Notes under the pieces: generated by a model
Database searches by the model: none
What the model was told of the DNA's origin: nothing
Seen by the model: only the letters and a program-made list of their open reading frames with translations
Position numbers and translations under genes: made by a program
Origin: Cephalotus follicularis
Lineage: Eukaryota > Streptophyta > Magnoliopsida > Oxalidales > Cephalotaceae
Assembly: GCA_001972305.1 (NCBI GenBank)
Contig: BDDD01000046.1
Location: forward strand, 707,247 to 771,246
Direction of reading: 5' to 3'
DNA length: 64,000 nucleotides
Shown: positions 39,242 to 52,177 of the stretch, in pieces
Layout of the letters: each line of letters starts with the position of its first letter
Numbering within the stretch: position 1 is the stretch's first letter

Positions 39242-42200
39242 ATGAAAAAAATGAGAAGCAGAAGGTTCACGCAGGTTGACACAAGCGACGACGAAGATGA
39301 CGTGGTAGCACCGCCTCCCAAAACCCGAAGCTCTGCCTCGAAACCCGAAGACACCAACACCGCAATCCAATCGAACCAAAGGAAGCGAAAGCGAATGGCA
39401 CTCATAGGAGAAGACGACGAAGACGAAGAAGTAATCGAAGAGAAATCGAACAAGGGAGGAAGGAAACGAAAGGAAACTGCTCACAAAGAAGAGGATGGTG
39501 CCGACGGTGAGGATGATGAGGAGGATGCGCCGCAAGAGGACGCAAAGCCTTTGGGCGGGGCGGTTAGGGTTTCCGGTAAAGGGAGAACGAGGAGGAGTCA
39601 CTATGAAGCGTTCGAGTTCGATGGCAGTAGATACGATCTTGTTAGTGTTTTTACTTTAATAATTTATTTATTTGCCAGTAACGTATTATGTATAATTGAG
39701 GTTTTTTATTTTTTGTGTTTTTGTTTTGGTTCATTTCTTGTGGTTTAGTAGGATGTTAGGGTTTACAGATTGAGGTTGGGAGGAATTTAGGGTTTTGGTT
39801 TAGTTGATTTCTAAATTATGGGGAAATGGAGTTTTTTTTTTTGGAATAGAAATAGAGTTATTTGAAGTCATTTAAATTGAGTATTTTAAGTGTTATTGAG
39901 AGTTATTGTTTTTCTGCTTACCTTCTTGTTTGTATTTTAACTGTTGTTTATTATGTAGGAGGATCCTGTACTTTTAGTTCCTGAGGATAAAGAACAAAAG
40001 CCATACGTGGCAATCATCAAGGTAATCACTAATGATTTTTATAAAATTTAGTAAAGATATTACACTCTTGTGTTGATGATGTCTCTACTAATTAGAACAA
40101 TTATTTTATGCTTTTATAAATTGTGTTACAGGATTTAGTAATATCAACTTGATTGAGCACAGGCCCATAATGTTTTCTTTTTTCTCTTCACCTAGTACTT
40201 CCAAATGATGCACGCTTTGTACTCTTTTTTAACGTTGTCGATATTGGATAGTCACTTTGATTATCTTAGCCATCTTCTTTTAAATGAAATACTCCTCAAC
40301 TCTCATGTGTATGGGCTTGTTACAAAAGATTATGAAGAATATATTGTTTGCCCCCTAGTAGAATTACATGTACATGCATTCACATGTTGTGAAGATGGGT
40401 TGTGCAGATAATCAAACATTCCAATATCTTTTCAATCGTTTAATACTAATATGGTTCTGTTGATAGGATATAACTCAGACCAAAGATGGTAGCATGATGG
40501 TTACTGGACAGTGGTTTTATCGCCCTGAAGAGGCAGAGAAAAAAGGTGGCGGAAGCTGGCAATCACGTGATATACGAGAACTGTTCTACAGTTTCCATCG
40601 TGATGAGGTTCCTGCAGAGTCTGTGATGCACAAATGTGTAGTGCATTTCGTACCAATACACAAGCAGCTTCCAAGTCGCAAACAACACCCTGGTTTTATT
40701 GTGCAAAAAGTATATGACACTGTAGAAAGAAAACTTTGGAAGCTAACTGATAAGGATTATGAAGATAGTAAACAGCATGAGATTGATCTTTTAGTTTTGA
40801 AGACAATATCGCGCTTGGGAGATCTTCCTGACCTTGAGATTGAAGAGACTGCTGTGGACCATGAAGAACAGGCTAAGACCAAAAGGACGCTCAAGAAAAG
40901 AAATTTATCACCTCTTGATGTCCCACGGGAAGAAGAGGCAACAACCAGGCCTGATCAACATCCAAAAGTGGAAACCCCTGGAAGCTGTGCAGCTAATGCC
41001 TCGGAATACCATGCCATTCTGGCAAAATTCAAGGCACTTACTGGAGACTCCCCTCGTGATAAATGGCTGGAGAGGCTTCTTCAAGGAATCCAGTACATAT
41101 GCAGTCCCCCTGAAAGCATGGAAGGAGATGACAAACGAAAAGTTGATTCTGATGACATTGATTATGAAAAAGACAATAAGTGTCTGGAAAAGGTATGCAC
41201 ATAATTCTTTTAGATCAAGTTTTGGCATTTCCTATAGGAATATCAAAGTTATTCTTTCTTAGCTCGTGGAATGATTCTTTGTGATATGAATAGGAGGATC
41301 AAGCAGATGGCATGATATCTATGTTACTATTTGTTGTGTTTAACAGAGTGGCAAGTCTTTTCTCTGGCCAGATGCTGCCATACCAGCAGTAACCGCTCTT
41401 GAGCAAGCTTCACATGATGCTCTTTCCTCAGAATATCAGAAATATAACCAAAAAATGCGACAGCTGGTGTTCAATCTGAAGGTTAGAAGGCTGTCTGCCT
41501 AAAAATATCCTTGTGGAGTTCTGTGAATTATGAAATTATTTTATTTGAGACGTCGATCTCTATCATGGAGGTTAATTTATATGCATTACCAGTCTCTTCA
41601 ATATTCATCTGTTTAATTTGACTTCAGTAAGTATGAAACCTGTGGTGATAATTTATTTACGAAATACTTATCAGGAGAGATAGCATATTCATCAGTGATT
41701 TGATCCAGATGCAATCCTAAATGTGCTGAAGATTGATATTTCAATTTTTCCCCTTTTCTTAATGTCAGAATAATGCAGTGCTTGCACGACGTCTTTTAAA
41801 TGGGGAGCTGGAACCCGCAAAAGTACCGAACATGTCACCTACTGAATTAAAGGTGTGACTATCTCAATAGTTTATACTTTTGCATTTCTTTCTCCCTATC
41901 ATTTTAGTATGAGTTAAGTTTTGTATATATATGAGTTTAATGGATATGAGAGCAACTCTCGCATAGTTATGTGAGAGCTACTCCATAAAAAAAAAGTCAG
42001 TTATGATTTAATTTTGTAAATTCAATCGTTAGATTTGATATTTTCTCTATCTTGATATGCATGTCAGTTTTCAAGTCAATCAGATATTCATAGATATTTA
42101 TTCAGTATATATGAGAAAATTATATAATGGTTAAAATTGTTATGAATAAATGAATTAGTTAGAGATATTTGATTTTACTTAAAAATTGGCGTGCATGATC

Positions 42201-43616
42201 AACGTAAATTGAAATTCAAATCCATCAGTTAGATTTACAAAATATAAATCATAACTATGATTTATGGGAGTAGCTCTCACATATGTACGTATGTATTTAT
42301 GGAAATTTATATGTATGTATGTATGTATGCATGCTCCGTGTTGTCCGTTGGTTATTGCAGCTTCAATGTAGGTAAGATACAAACAATGATCACACTATTC
42401 TGATTGGTTTTATCTTGATCTACCGAAAACTATGACATGTAGCTATCAATTTCCATTTTTTTGTGCTTTTGATTTAGATTAGAGAAAATATATCTCAACT
42501 AATCATTTTTATCTTTAGGTGGGTTTAATGGCAGAGGAGACGGAATCAAAGGAGCCTGATGATNAAAAAAAACAGATTTTTAATTTTAATTAGTTTCTTA
42601 TTGTATGTTGGATATGTGCTAATTGGTTGGTCTGCTGTTTATGTGACAGATGACAGATGCTCGGTGCAGACGATGCAATGAGTTCAAAGTTGGCCTGAGG
42701 GACATTATTCAAGCTGGACATGGTGACCGCTATCAGGTTATTGCGTTTATATTCTTAAATTTCAAATATAGATATATGCATTACTAGCAGTTTGAGTGAG
42801 CCCATACTAGTGATGGACTGACAGTTACATGTTGTATTGACCTGCTTAGGTAATTATTAATTTTGTTAAAAAAAAAAAAGTTCATGATTATGCATTTGCA
42901 GCTTTTCATTCTATGGCAGATTGGTAATTGTTGCATCTTTTAGATGACAGAAATATAGTGCAAATTGTTTACCACTCTAGTCATTAACTTGTGCAATAAA
43001 GATGGCAACTCGAAGCTTAGCCAAAGGTTTATGAAGATAGGTCACATGAAGAACAGACAGATACTATACTGAAAATCTAATCAAGGATCCACCTAGAAAG
43101 TTTAAGTTAAAATTTTCATTTAATAATTCACGCGTGTGATTGTACATTGCTCTGGTATTCATTCTGCCCGTTACCACATGAAACTTTTTCTGCAGTTTGT
43201 TGAAGTCTTGACTTTTTTATTTTCTATATTTATGAAAAAGTCAAGACTTAACTTGAAGGTTGTTTTTAACCATTGTTAAAACATCAATATGTACACCATT
43301 GACCCTTTTTTTTTTCTGGTTGGGTTTTCAGTTGGAGTGTACTGCCTGTGGTAATTCCTGGTATGCTTCTAGAGACGAGGCATCTACACTGACGATGGAT
43401 GGGCCAAGTTCAGCAAAAAGTGTTGGCACAGCACCATGGGCGACTGCCAAATTTGAAAACATTGAGAAGAAGCTGGTGAGTCCTCGTGAAGCTGAGAAGT
43501 CAACCAACGATGTTTTTAAGAAAACAAGTGAAGCATACATGCCTTTCTTTGAAACCCAGAAATCATTTGGCAAATCCAAGAAGGAAGACAATCCTGATTT
43601 GACAAGAAAAGCTTAG
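39242..43616 (+). CDS. AIPP3: BAH and TFIIS-like domain protein (AIPP3/BDT1-like), eight exons
   Basis: AIPP3/BDT1 of Arabidopsis reads H3K27me3 and works with PHD proteins and the phosphatase CPL2 to repress transcription. Exons are 39242-39640, 39959-40021, 40467-41192, 41347-41481, 41769-41852, 42519-~42563, 42650-42736 and 43332-43616, about 610 residues. The N-terminus is acidic/basic and disordered. The BAH domain spans about residues 115-240, with Tyr149, Trp170 and Tyr172 (QWFYRPEE) placed as an aromatic cage. A TFIIS-middle-like helical part follows (ILAKFKALTGDSPRDKWLER, then NNAVLARRLLNGEL). Last is a TFIIS-type zinc ribbon (CRRC ... CTACGNSW). Exon 6 has a problem: an N at 42564 sits where its end should be and no donor is visible, probably an assembly flaw. 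All other junctions are in phase. Intron 5 holds a MITE. Confidence 0.88.
41966..42284. mobile_element. MITE with ~60-bp terminal inverted repeats in BAH-gene intron 5
   Basis: The left end ATGTGAGAGCTACTCC and following ~60 bp are matched, as reverse complement, by the right end (ATTTATGGGAGTAGCTCTCAC). The match continues inward through ATTTTGTAAATTCAATCGTT on the left. The ~320-bp unit has no coding capacity. The exact target duplication is unclear, so the superfamily is left open. Confidence 0.75.
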
Positions 43617-43722
43617 TTGAATAAAAAAGCCGAGTAGGAATTTCTTGGGGCCCTGCAGTTTTGGTTAACTTGATTATGTTTCAGTTGTATATACCATAGT
43701 TTTGTGTTTCTTGTTACACCAG

Positions 43723-43849
43723 TGCTTAGGTAAGGGTAAATTAGGGATAAGGGTAAATTAGTTTTTATATCAAATTATATCTCACTATAAATATATGACT
43801 AGTACAGGCTAATTTGTCTGACAATTTGATCACTAATTTTTTATTTATA
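43723..43849 (+). repeat. Left LTR of the copia element
   Basis: Shares with the right LTR the run TTTTTATATCAAATT, ATCTCACTATAAATATATGA, a CTAATTT(G/A)TCTGACA core and a CTAATTT near the end. Contains a TATAAATA box suitable as the element promoter. Confidence 0.85.
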
Positions 43850-44569
43850 TAATATCAGAATTTAGATTAATTTAGTATTATAAAAAAAAAGGGACAAAAC
43901 CCTAGCGTTGTAAAGCATAACGTTAGCAACACACGACCTCTCTTTTGGTCGATCTATCAGTGCGTCGCTGACGTGTTGCTCTTCTCCTTCGAGTGGTCGA
44001 TTATTTTGGCAACACTTCCTCATTTCATAATCTCTTTTTTAGCGAGTAGATTGTCCTTTTTAAACGTTGATCTCCAGTTCCTTTGTGGACATTTCGATGA
44101 TCCAGCGCCGGTTGACATTTTTGGTATGGAAATCTTCCGATCTTGACTCTCTCGCAAGTGAATCTTTCTATCTCACACCAATCTTCACGAGTACAATGAG
44201 TTTTTTGTCTGGTTTTGTTGTTGATGTTGCTATTGATCTTGTGGGATATTGTTGTTATGCTGTGAAGCCTTTTTTTGACATAACTGTGAACCGAGTTGTT
44301 GAATTAGTTGATGTAAGTATCACTAGTGATTTGATACTCTTTTTGTGGTTGTTTTTGCTTGTAGTTACTTGTCCAGTGGATTTTAGATTATTTTTTGTTT
44401 GTTTATTGTGTGTCTTTCATTGATTTAGTGGTTGTGGGTATAGTAGTTTGGAATTGGGTTTGCAATTTCTTTAAAAATGGAGTCTAAAAGTGTTATTACA
44501 GAAGTTGTATCCTCTTTGTCTACATAAGAAATTGCAAGGAGTAATAACTATCAATAATTACGTAAAATT

Positions 44570-45322
44570 GTGACTTTAGTTCTTATTGGACAAGAGAAAG
44601 AGGATTATCTCACTGTGACTCTACCCAAAAACAAACCTGAAGCAAAGACATGGCTTCAAGAGGAAGCTCGTACATCGGGACAAATATTGAATTCTATGGA
44701 TAATAAGATTGTTAACTTTGTGACTCACATTGATACTGTGAAGGACTTGTAGAGTTATTTAGGTGTGTTGTATATTGGTCATAACAATTTATCTCGTATT
44801 TATGATTTGTCTCAACAATTTTATCGTGTGGCACAATAAGAACGTTCTCTGATTCAGTATTTTGTTGATTTTTAAAAAATGTGCGAGGAATTGAACTCTC
44901 TCTTACCTAACATTGCATATGTGAAACAAAGGCAAGACCAAATGGAGCAATTGGCAGTTATAAGTTTCTTAAGGGGTTTAGGACCAAAGTATGAGTCTGT
45001 TCGGTCTAAGATACTCAGAGGTATGGAAGTAGCTTATCTCGCTGACACTTTTTCTCGTGTTTTACAGGTGTCTCGTGAGACAACTCAAGATTTCAATGTT
45101 CATGGAAATTTAGATGATAAATTTGCTCTTGCAACTCAGAGTACACGTGGGGGTGGCAGAGGTGGTCAGAGTGGTTCATTTCGAGACTGTAATTTTGGTG
45201 GCAGAGGATCTGGTAGAGGACAGAGTTTAGGGGGAGAGACTTCTGGTTCTGTTCGACAATGTTATTACTGTGGTGAATTGAGTCATCTTCAACGTACTTG
45301 TTGGAAGCTTCATAGCTTGTAA
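44570..45322 (+). pseudogene. Copia gag
   Basis: Reads as a copia-type gag: LNSMDNKIVNFVTHIDTVKD, SFLRGLGPKYESVRSKIL, a Gly/Arg-rich linker (RGGGRGGQSGS), and a CCHC zinc knuckle CYYCGELSHLQRTC. Two stops near 44,750 and 44,840-44,875 and a TAG after the knuckle break it. Confidence 0.85.
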
Positions 45323-45652
45323 TCCAGATCCTGCACCACAGGCATCTCAACCTTCAACAGGGAAAACAGTTATTATGTCTGATGAGGAATATACACGTTA
45401 TATGCAGTCTAATATATCTCCGCAGCCACCATCTTCTTCTACAACTACTTTTCTTCATACAAGTAATGCCACTGCATGCCAATGCAATTTTTAATCCAGA
45501 TCCTGCACCACAGGCATCTCAACCTTTAACAGGGAAAACAATTATTATGTTCGATGAGGAATATACACGTTATATGCAGTCCAATATATCTCCGTAGCCA
45601 CCATCTTCTTCTACAGCTACTTTTCTTCATACAGGTAATGCTACTACATGTC
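45321..45652 (+). repeat. 172-bp tandem duplication at the gag-protease joint
   Basis: Copy one is 45321-45492, copy two 45493 to about 45652. Both start AATCCAGATCCTGCACCACA and include GAGGAATATACACGTTATAT and CCACCATCTTCTTCTACA. Copy two has gained a TAG where copy one has CAG. Confidence 0.92.
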
Positions 45653-48600
45653 TTTCCTCTGTTTCTCAACCTTGGGTTCAATCGATCATATGACTGGCAA
45701 TTCAGGTATACTTTTTTCTTTTGATGATTTGTCGCCTACATCAAAGGTCACCTTAGCCGACGGGTCCACTGTTCCTGTTAAGGGCACTAGTACTACTTGT
45801 CCTAACTCTTCCCTACATTTGTCTGATGTATTTTTTATACAAAATTTCCTATTCAATCTCTTGTCAATTAATAAACTTACGAGGGCACTTAATTGTTGTG
45901 TCTCATTCTACCATAATTTTTGTATTTTTTAGGATCTTATGAAGAGAAAAACGATTGGTAAAGGGTGGGAGTCAGGTGGTATTTATATCCTTGATGCGTC
46001 TTCATCTATTCCAGCATCTCTTCCATGTTTCAGTGTGTTATCACTGGTTCAGGTTCATTGTCAATTGAGTCATCCATCTCTACAAAGCCTGAAGAAATTG
46101 GTTCCTAGTTTAAGTTCTTTATCTAATTTAGAATGTGAGTCGCGTCAGTTTGGAAAACATCATTGTGTGTCTTACCCTCCAAGAGTCAATAAGTGGTCTG
46201 CGCACCCATTTAATATTATTCATTCTGATATTTGGGGACCTAGTCCTGTATTGTCAAACCTATGATTTAAATATTTTGTTACTTTTTGTGGATGATCACT
46301 CTCGAGTGACTTGGATTTATTTAATAAAAAATCATTTTTATTTATTTTCTATATTTTGTGTTTTTGTAGCTGAAATTCAAACTCATTTTGGTGTTTCCAT
46401 TCATATTTTACTCAGTAATAATGCTAATGAGTACTTTTTGCTCCTTCTCCTGATTTTATGACAAAACATGGTATGGTTCATCAATCTTCCTGCTCGTATA
46501 GTCCACAACAAAATAGAGTTGCTGAGAGAAAAAATCGGCTCTTGTTGGAAGTTACTCTAACATTATTGTTTTATATGAAGGTTCCAAAAATGTTTTGGGC
46601 TGATGCAGTCTTAACCGCTTGTTATCTTATTAATCATATGTCATCTTCTGTTCTTGGTGGGAGTATTCCTTATTCTCTTTTTTTTTTCTCATTGTTTGTT
46701 CCATTTGCCTGTTCGTGTTTTTTGATGTGCTTGTTATGTTCAAAATCATCGTTTAAGTGTCTCGAAATTAGATCTTAAGGCTCTCAAATGTATCTTTCTT
46801 GTGTATTCTCGTACTCAAAAAGGATATCGATATTACTCTTTTTGGCTTAATTGTTATGTTGTGTTTACTGATATATCTTTCTTTGAGTCCACTCCTTATC
46901 AGTTTGGGACTTCCGATGAGTCAAAAGTAGTTGATGATTTTCCGGTCTACATTGTTCAATGTTCTGTTAGCAACTCACCTACAGCTCCATCATCCCATCC
47001 TGTTCCAGAGATTCGTCAGGTATATACTCGTTGTCCCTGTCCACTTACTATTGTTGAGCACCCTGACTCTACTGCTTTGCCAGATTCTTCCTCCTCTGTG
47101 GATCCCCTTAACCTTTTTATTGCTCTTAGAAAAGGTAAACACGGTTGTACTACACATCCCATTTCATCTTTTGTTTCTTATACAAATGTTTCTTCTACTT
47201 TATGTTTTTTTTTCTTTCCACTATTGATTCCTACCCCATTCCCAAATCTATTTCCGTGGTATTATCTCATACTGGGTGGAAGAAAGCTATGGAAGAAGAA
47301 ATGGTGACTCTGGCACAGAATCACACTTGAGAATTGGTTTCTTTACCTGATGGTAAGACTACTATTGGTTGTCGTTAGGTGTATGCAGTTAAAGTAAATC
47401 CTGATGGTTCTCTTGCTCGTTTGAAGGCCAGGTTAGTAGCCAAGGGATATGTCAAAACATATGACGTTGATTATTCTGATCTTTTTTCGCCTGTAGCTAA
47501 AATTGCATCTGTTAAACTTCTTATCTCTCTTGCAGTTTCTCATCATTGGCCCTTGTATCAACTAGATGTTAAAAATGCATTTTTACATGGTGATTTACAA
47601 GAAGAAGTATATATGGAGCAACCACCTGAGTTTGTTGCTCAGGGGGAGTATGGGATGTGCAAGCTTAAGAAGTCATTGTATGGGCTAAAATAGTCACCCC
47701 GGGCATGGTTTGGTCGCTTTACTGATGTTGTAATTGAATTTGGAATGGTCCATTGTAGTGGTGATCATTTAGTTTTCTATCGTCACTCTAACGCTGGGAT
47801 GATTTTGTTGAGTGTGTTTGTTGATGACATTTTGATCACAAGAGACGATCATGAGGGTATTCGGTTGTTGAAAGTTTACCTACAACAGAGATTTCAAACT
47901 AAAGACTTTGTGTGACTCAAGTATTTTTTGGGTATTGAAGTCACATAATCGTCAAGGAAAGGCATTTTTATGTCTCAACGTAAATATGTACTTGATTTAT
48001 TGGATGAGACTGGGATGTTAGGTTCCAAACCTCTTGATACTCCAATGGATCTTAACTAGAAGCTTATGGTAGATGATAAAGATGAATTAGAGGATCCTAA
48101 TTAAGATGTCTCAGAGGTTGGTAGGTAAACTTAATTATTTAACTGTCACTCGCCCAGATATTTCTTTTCCTATAAGTGTGGTTAGTCAATTCTTATCCTC
48201 TCATCGGTCTTCTCATTGTGATGTTGTTATTCGTATTTTGAGGTATCTTAAGGGTAGTACAGGACGTGGATTATTAATTATATTGTGATCATGGTCATCG
48301 TCGGGTTGAAGGTTTTTCTGATGCTGATTGGGCAGAGTTTCCTTCTGACAGAAGATCTACTACTGGCTATTGTGTTTTCGTTGGAGGCAACCTTGTTTCA
48401 TGGAAAAACAAGAAACATAGTGTAGTTGCACATTCTAGTGCTGAGTCAGAGTACAGAGCTATGGCTAATATTACATGTGAATTGATTTGGATACGACAAT
48501 GAACTTGGATTTGGTGATCTGTCTTCTATGCATTTGTGGTGTGATAACCAAGTTGTTATTCATATTGCCTCAAATCCTGCATTTTATGAACGTACTAAGC

Positions 48601-48775
48601 ATATTGAGTTAGATTGTCATTTCATTCATGAAAAGCTTCAGCAAAAGCTTATTTCGATCAACTTTGTGAGAATAGCTAAATAACTTTCAGATGTATTTAC
48701 AAAATCCTTAAGCAGTGAGAAGATTAAAACTATTTGTAACAAGCTGGGCATGCATGATATGTATATTCCAGTTTG
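45648..48775 (+). pseudogene. Copia protease, integrase, reverse transcriptase and RNase H
   Basis: The protease region keeps DHMTGNSG but not the catalytic D-S/T-G before it. The integrase zinc region (VHCQLSHPSLQSLKKL) and HSDIWGP are visible; the second catalytic position reads SNNANEYF, so the Asp is changed. VAERKNRLLLE remains. RT shows [27 protein letters not shown] followed by a stop, and an intact VFVDDILI box. RNase H shows FSDADWAEFPSDRRSTTGY, AHSSAESEYRAM and [10 protein letters not shown]. Frameshifts occur near 48,100 and 48,285. The copy cannot encode working enzymes. Confidence 0.9.
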
Positions 48776-48780
48776 AGGGG

Positions 48781-48906
48781 GTTAGATAAGGATAAATTAG
48801 GGTTAAGAATAAATTAGTCTTTATATCAAATTTTATCTCACTATAAATATATGATTAGTATAGACTAATTTATCTGACACTTTGGAAGTCTAATTTCTGA
48901 TTAACA
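48781..48906 (+). repeat. Right LTR of the copia element
   Basis: Starts GTTAGATAAGGATAAATTAG directly after the polypurine tract and parallels the left LTR to its end at TTAACA. The first base expected for a TG...CA LTR appears lost. Confidence 0.85.
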
Positions 48907-51900
48907 CTTACAAATGAGGGTTTTTTGGTTTATTGTTTAGCATTGCTTGAGGCTTGAGTATAGTAGTAACGCGGATTAGTGTAGTAGTAATGGCATCTAA
49001 TGTTAAAAACTACTATACCAAATGATTCATGTATGATATCTTAAAATTTTTTGTTACTTTTGAGACTTCTGGTCTAGTAGAACGAGGTGTTGGGTTTCAA
49101 TTTCCTTTGTAGTTACACGGGTAGATTTCTTTATTCTATTTAGAGGTGCTTGGTAGAATTTAAGGGTAGGCTCTAGTTCAGTAGAGATCAATGTTCATAT
49201 TTCGGATTTTAACTGTAGTAGTCGGCAAAAGCATGCATTGGCATGTGCCTGTTTTTCTTCAATGTCTCGTTTTCAATTTTGTACGATAGTGCAATAATTT
49301 ATGCTGGGTCCTCGTACTCAAGAATGGTACTAGAGCCTTTTGAGTATCGTACCATCTTCTGCCTTTTTACCCTCATGCCATAACCATAGGGCAGCAATCC
49401 ATGACAAATAATGCATCTTAACGAAGGAAAAATTCTTTACTGTAATCGAGGTAATAGCCCTAATGATCTACTAGCATGTTCTTATACTTGAATTCTTGTG
49501 TTGTTTATTTTTTTTTTATCTAGTCTATGGTAGATTTGAGCTACACAAAAATTTCTCCGTTTTGAGACGTGTTAGAATACTCTACACTTAAGAAATGTTA
49601 GAGACGAAGAATTAAGTCAATAGTTTTGATTAACATACGGCTTACTTTCATTTGAACAGTCTGGCTGGCCAATCACAATGAAATTGGGAATCATTTGCTA
49701 GCAGATGAAACTGTTCAAGGTTGTTGGTTTTTGTATTGTTTTAATCTGATTTTTGTCTGATATTACTCTTTGATAACTCAAAACCTTTTGAGTATAATCC
49801 AAGCAAGCAATGGGCCTTCCAATAATGGATATATGGGATGTTTTGTCGTGTAGTGGTCGCAAATGAATTATTGATTATCATAAACAGATGTTCTCTTTAA
49901 ATTTGTGATCATGGATTTGTTTAATTAATATATAATAATAATTATAATATCAAACATAAGGTTGGAGATTCCGTGGGTTAGATGTAATTGTCTTTCTCAG
50001 TTTGGCACCACTTTCCTAAACCAAACGCATGAACCCATTTGGGTCATATTAATTTTACAAGACTATACCCTTCTTAAAACACTAATTCCCAAGTTTATAT
50101 ATAACTACCATAAAACTTAATAATCAACCATGTTAAAAATAATTTCATATATATGTTATATTGCACTATACCACGTGTTTCATATGGAATATTCACTTTT
50201 CTTTTTTAACATTTCTTGAATTTGATTCACAAAGTATCTTAAACTGTGATGAAGCATCATCATTCCAATTAACCTTAATCTAGAATTAAAGATTGATGCT
50301 ATATTAGATGTACCATCTCATATTGTTAGAATTATGTATATTTTTATGTATTTTCATATTATAAAAAAGAAGATAGAAATACAACACTATATATATTATG
50401 TGGCCTAAGATGATTTTAGAATCCTAACTAGCTAGTTGGCTAACACAAACAATGAATTATATGCCAAATAATTCTTGACTCTTATTCTATAAAATTTCCA
50501 AAGATTTGTAAAATTAAATACAAGTAATCACAAAAATTGAAAAAGGGTTAGTTGCCTTTGTCTTATTACATTCAAGTTCAACCAACTTTTTATATCTTTA
50601 GGACCAAAAACCATCCAATAATACGGTGCAAGTGCATCACATAAAAATGCAAAAAGCACCCACTCAATTCCTATTATGAAACCTAACAAAGTGGTACTTG
50701 TTTTCTTTTCTACTTTTTTGTTAGTGACCACATATATGGGTTGCTTGAATTTAATGTATTGAACCATTTCAAGGTTGTAGTAGTTGGGATACGTATTGCT
50801 TGTAGAACTTTAGGACCCATCTCACTAAAAACTTGTAATAATACAGTGAGTATACACTACTCAATTCTTATTATTAAACCTAACAAAGCAGGTCTTAGAT
50901 TCCCTTTTAAATCTATGGACGTTTTTTTGTTTCCTTTTTTATACGTGACCACGTTGATTACTTTATATTCATGTATTCAACATTTGTAATGTTTTAGTGT
51001 GGTTGGGATCCATATTGCTTACCCTACGTGGCTATTATTGTCAACTTGCTTCTCCATGCTTTTAATAGAGTTCAATTTTCTAAATTATTTAATTTTCTCT
51101 AAATCTCTCTAATCTTAGAGGCAAGGTAACGTTTTCATGAAAAATCCAACACATGACTTGTTGTTTCAGAGTGTTCCACTGTCAAAGCATTACAACTTAA
51201 GTTATGACGACTCATCATTAATATTGAGAAAATCAGAATGATGCGTTAAAAGAATAGCGATTTTCAAGTTGATCCACGTTTTTTTTATTAATTTAATACA
51301 TTATAGTGAAACAAATCAATGTAACGTACGTCGTTAGTTATCGTTAACAAAATTAGATAAAACCCTTTAATAATCTCTGAAACGGTGTCGTTTCAAGAGT
51401 TTTTCTCAATTTTATTAAAAACAGTTGATGCGTGTCATCATCTTAAGATTTCATCATTTTATTAATTTGATAACCTGCGTCAAATTAAAAATTCAATATT
51501 TTGAGCACAACATCTTAAGATTTCACCGTTTTTATTTCCTTTAAGTTATTAAATAATAAAAAAACACTTAAGTTAATTGTGTCATTAATATAAGAATCCC
51601 ACTCCTGATTTCTGCTATTCCCGAAACTATAATATAACGATATGTGTGGTAGTGATTGGGACCCCAACCAGCTTTGAACAGTGAACTTTCCCTCCCAAGA
51701 AACCCCTATCAAGTAACCAAAATTGCTCATGCTTTAAATATAGTTATCAATATAAATAAAGGTCATAATTATCTTTTTATGCGTGAATGCTTCTTAATAA
51801 AAAAAAATATGGGTGACAATCGTATCAACTATCGTAATTTTATCGCGTTCAAATAATATTTGAATTAGATTTATATCATATTTAACGAATTTATTTAAAT

Positions 51901-52054
51901 ATATTTTAAATTCAAATCAAATAATAAAAATTAATTATTAAATTTAAACTAAACTCATTTATCTAATTAAAAAGTTTGTACTTTGCATCGAAAATGGTGA
52001 ATGGTGATAATATTTAATAAGGGTATGACTGTATTTACAAAGAAGGCGCCCCTC
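48907..52054. other. AT-rich intergenic DNA
   Basis: No gene was recognised. A two-copy imperfect tandem repeat lies at about 50,590-50,890. The stretch near 51,840-51,960 is rich in AAATTTAAAC words like other short repeat remnants in this window. Confidence 0.45.
50590..50890. repeat. Imperfect tandem duplication, period about 210 bp
   Basis: TTTAGGACC...AATAATAC(G/A)GTG and the later CACTCAATTC / TACTCAATTC plus TATTA(T/A)(G/T)AAACCTAACAAAG are found twice, around 50,598-50,693 and 50,808-50,887. Confidence 0.65.
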
Positions 52055-52062
52055 TATAAATT
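52055..52062 (+). promoter_or_regulatory. TATA box of the DUF3527 gene
   Basis: CTCTATAAATTTT lies about 120 bp before the first in-frame ATG (52178) and is the best TATA match upstream of this gene; a transcription start near 52,085-52,095 would follow. Confidence 0.5.
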
Positions 52063-52177
52063 TTGCTTAATTCATTGTCTTAATAAAAGTGAAACTATAG
52101 TAATAGTAATAAAAAAAGAAAAAGCAAAAGAAAAAGTATAGTAACACAAAGCATATGATTACTTGAACAAGAACAAG

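Larger units (their letters stand above)
43723..48906 (+). mobile_element. Ty1/copia retrotransposon with short LTRs, decayed
   Basis: The element has 127- and 126-bp LTRs and a primer-binding-site-like string right after the left LTR (TAATATCAGAAT, close to the initiator-Met tRNA type TGGTATCAGAGC). A polypurine tract (TTTGAGGGGG) sits right before the right LTR. Gag, protease, integrase, RT and RNase H follow in copia order. Frames are broken by many stops and shifts. It begins about 106 bp after the stop codon of the BAH gene, in the same orientation. No target duplication was found at the proposed ends, so the edges may be off by a few bases. Confidence 0.9.

Noticed and set aside
39145-39601. 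Two Ser/Phe-rich minus-strand frames over BAH exon 1
   Set aside because: Shadows of the acidic/basic repeats of the first BAH-gene exon.
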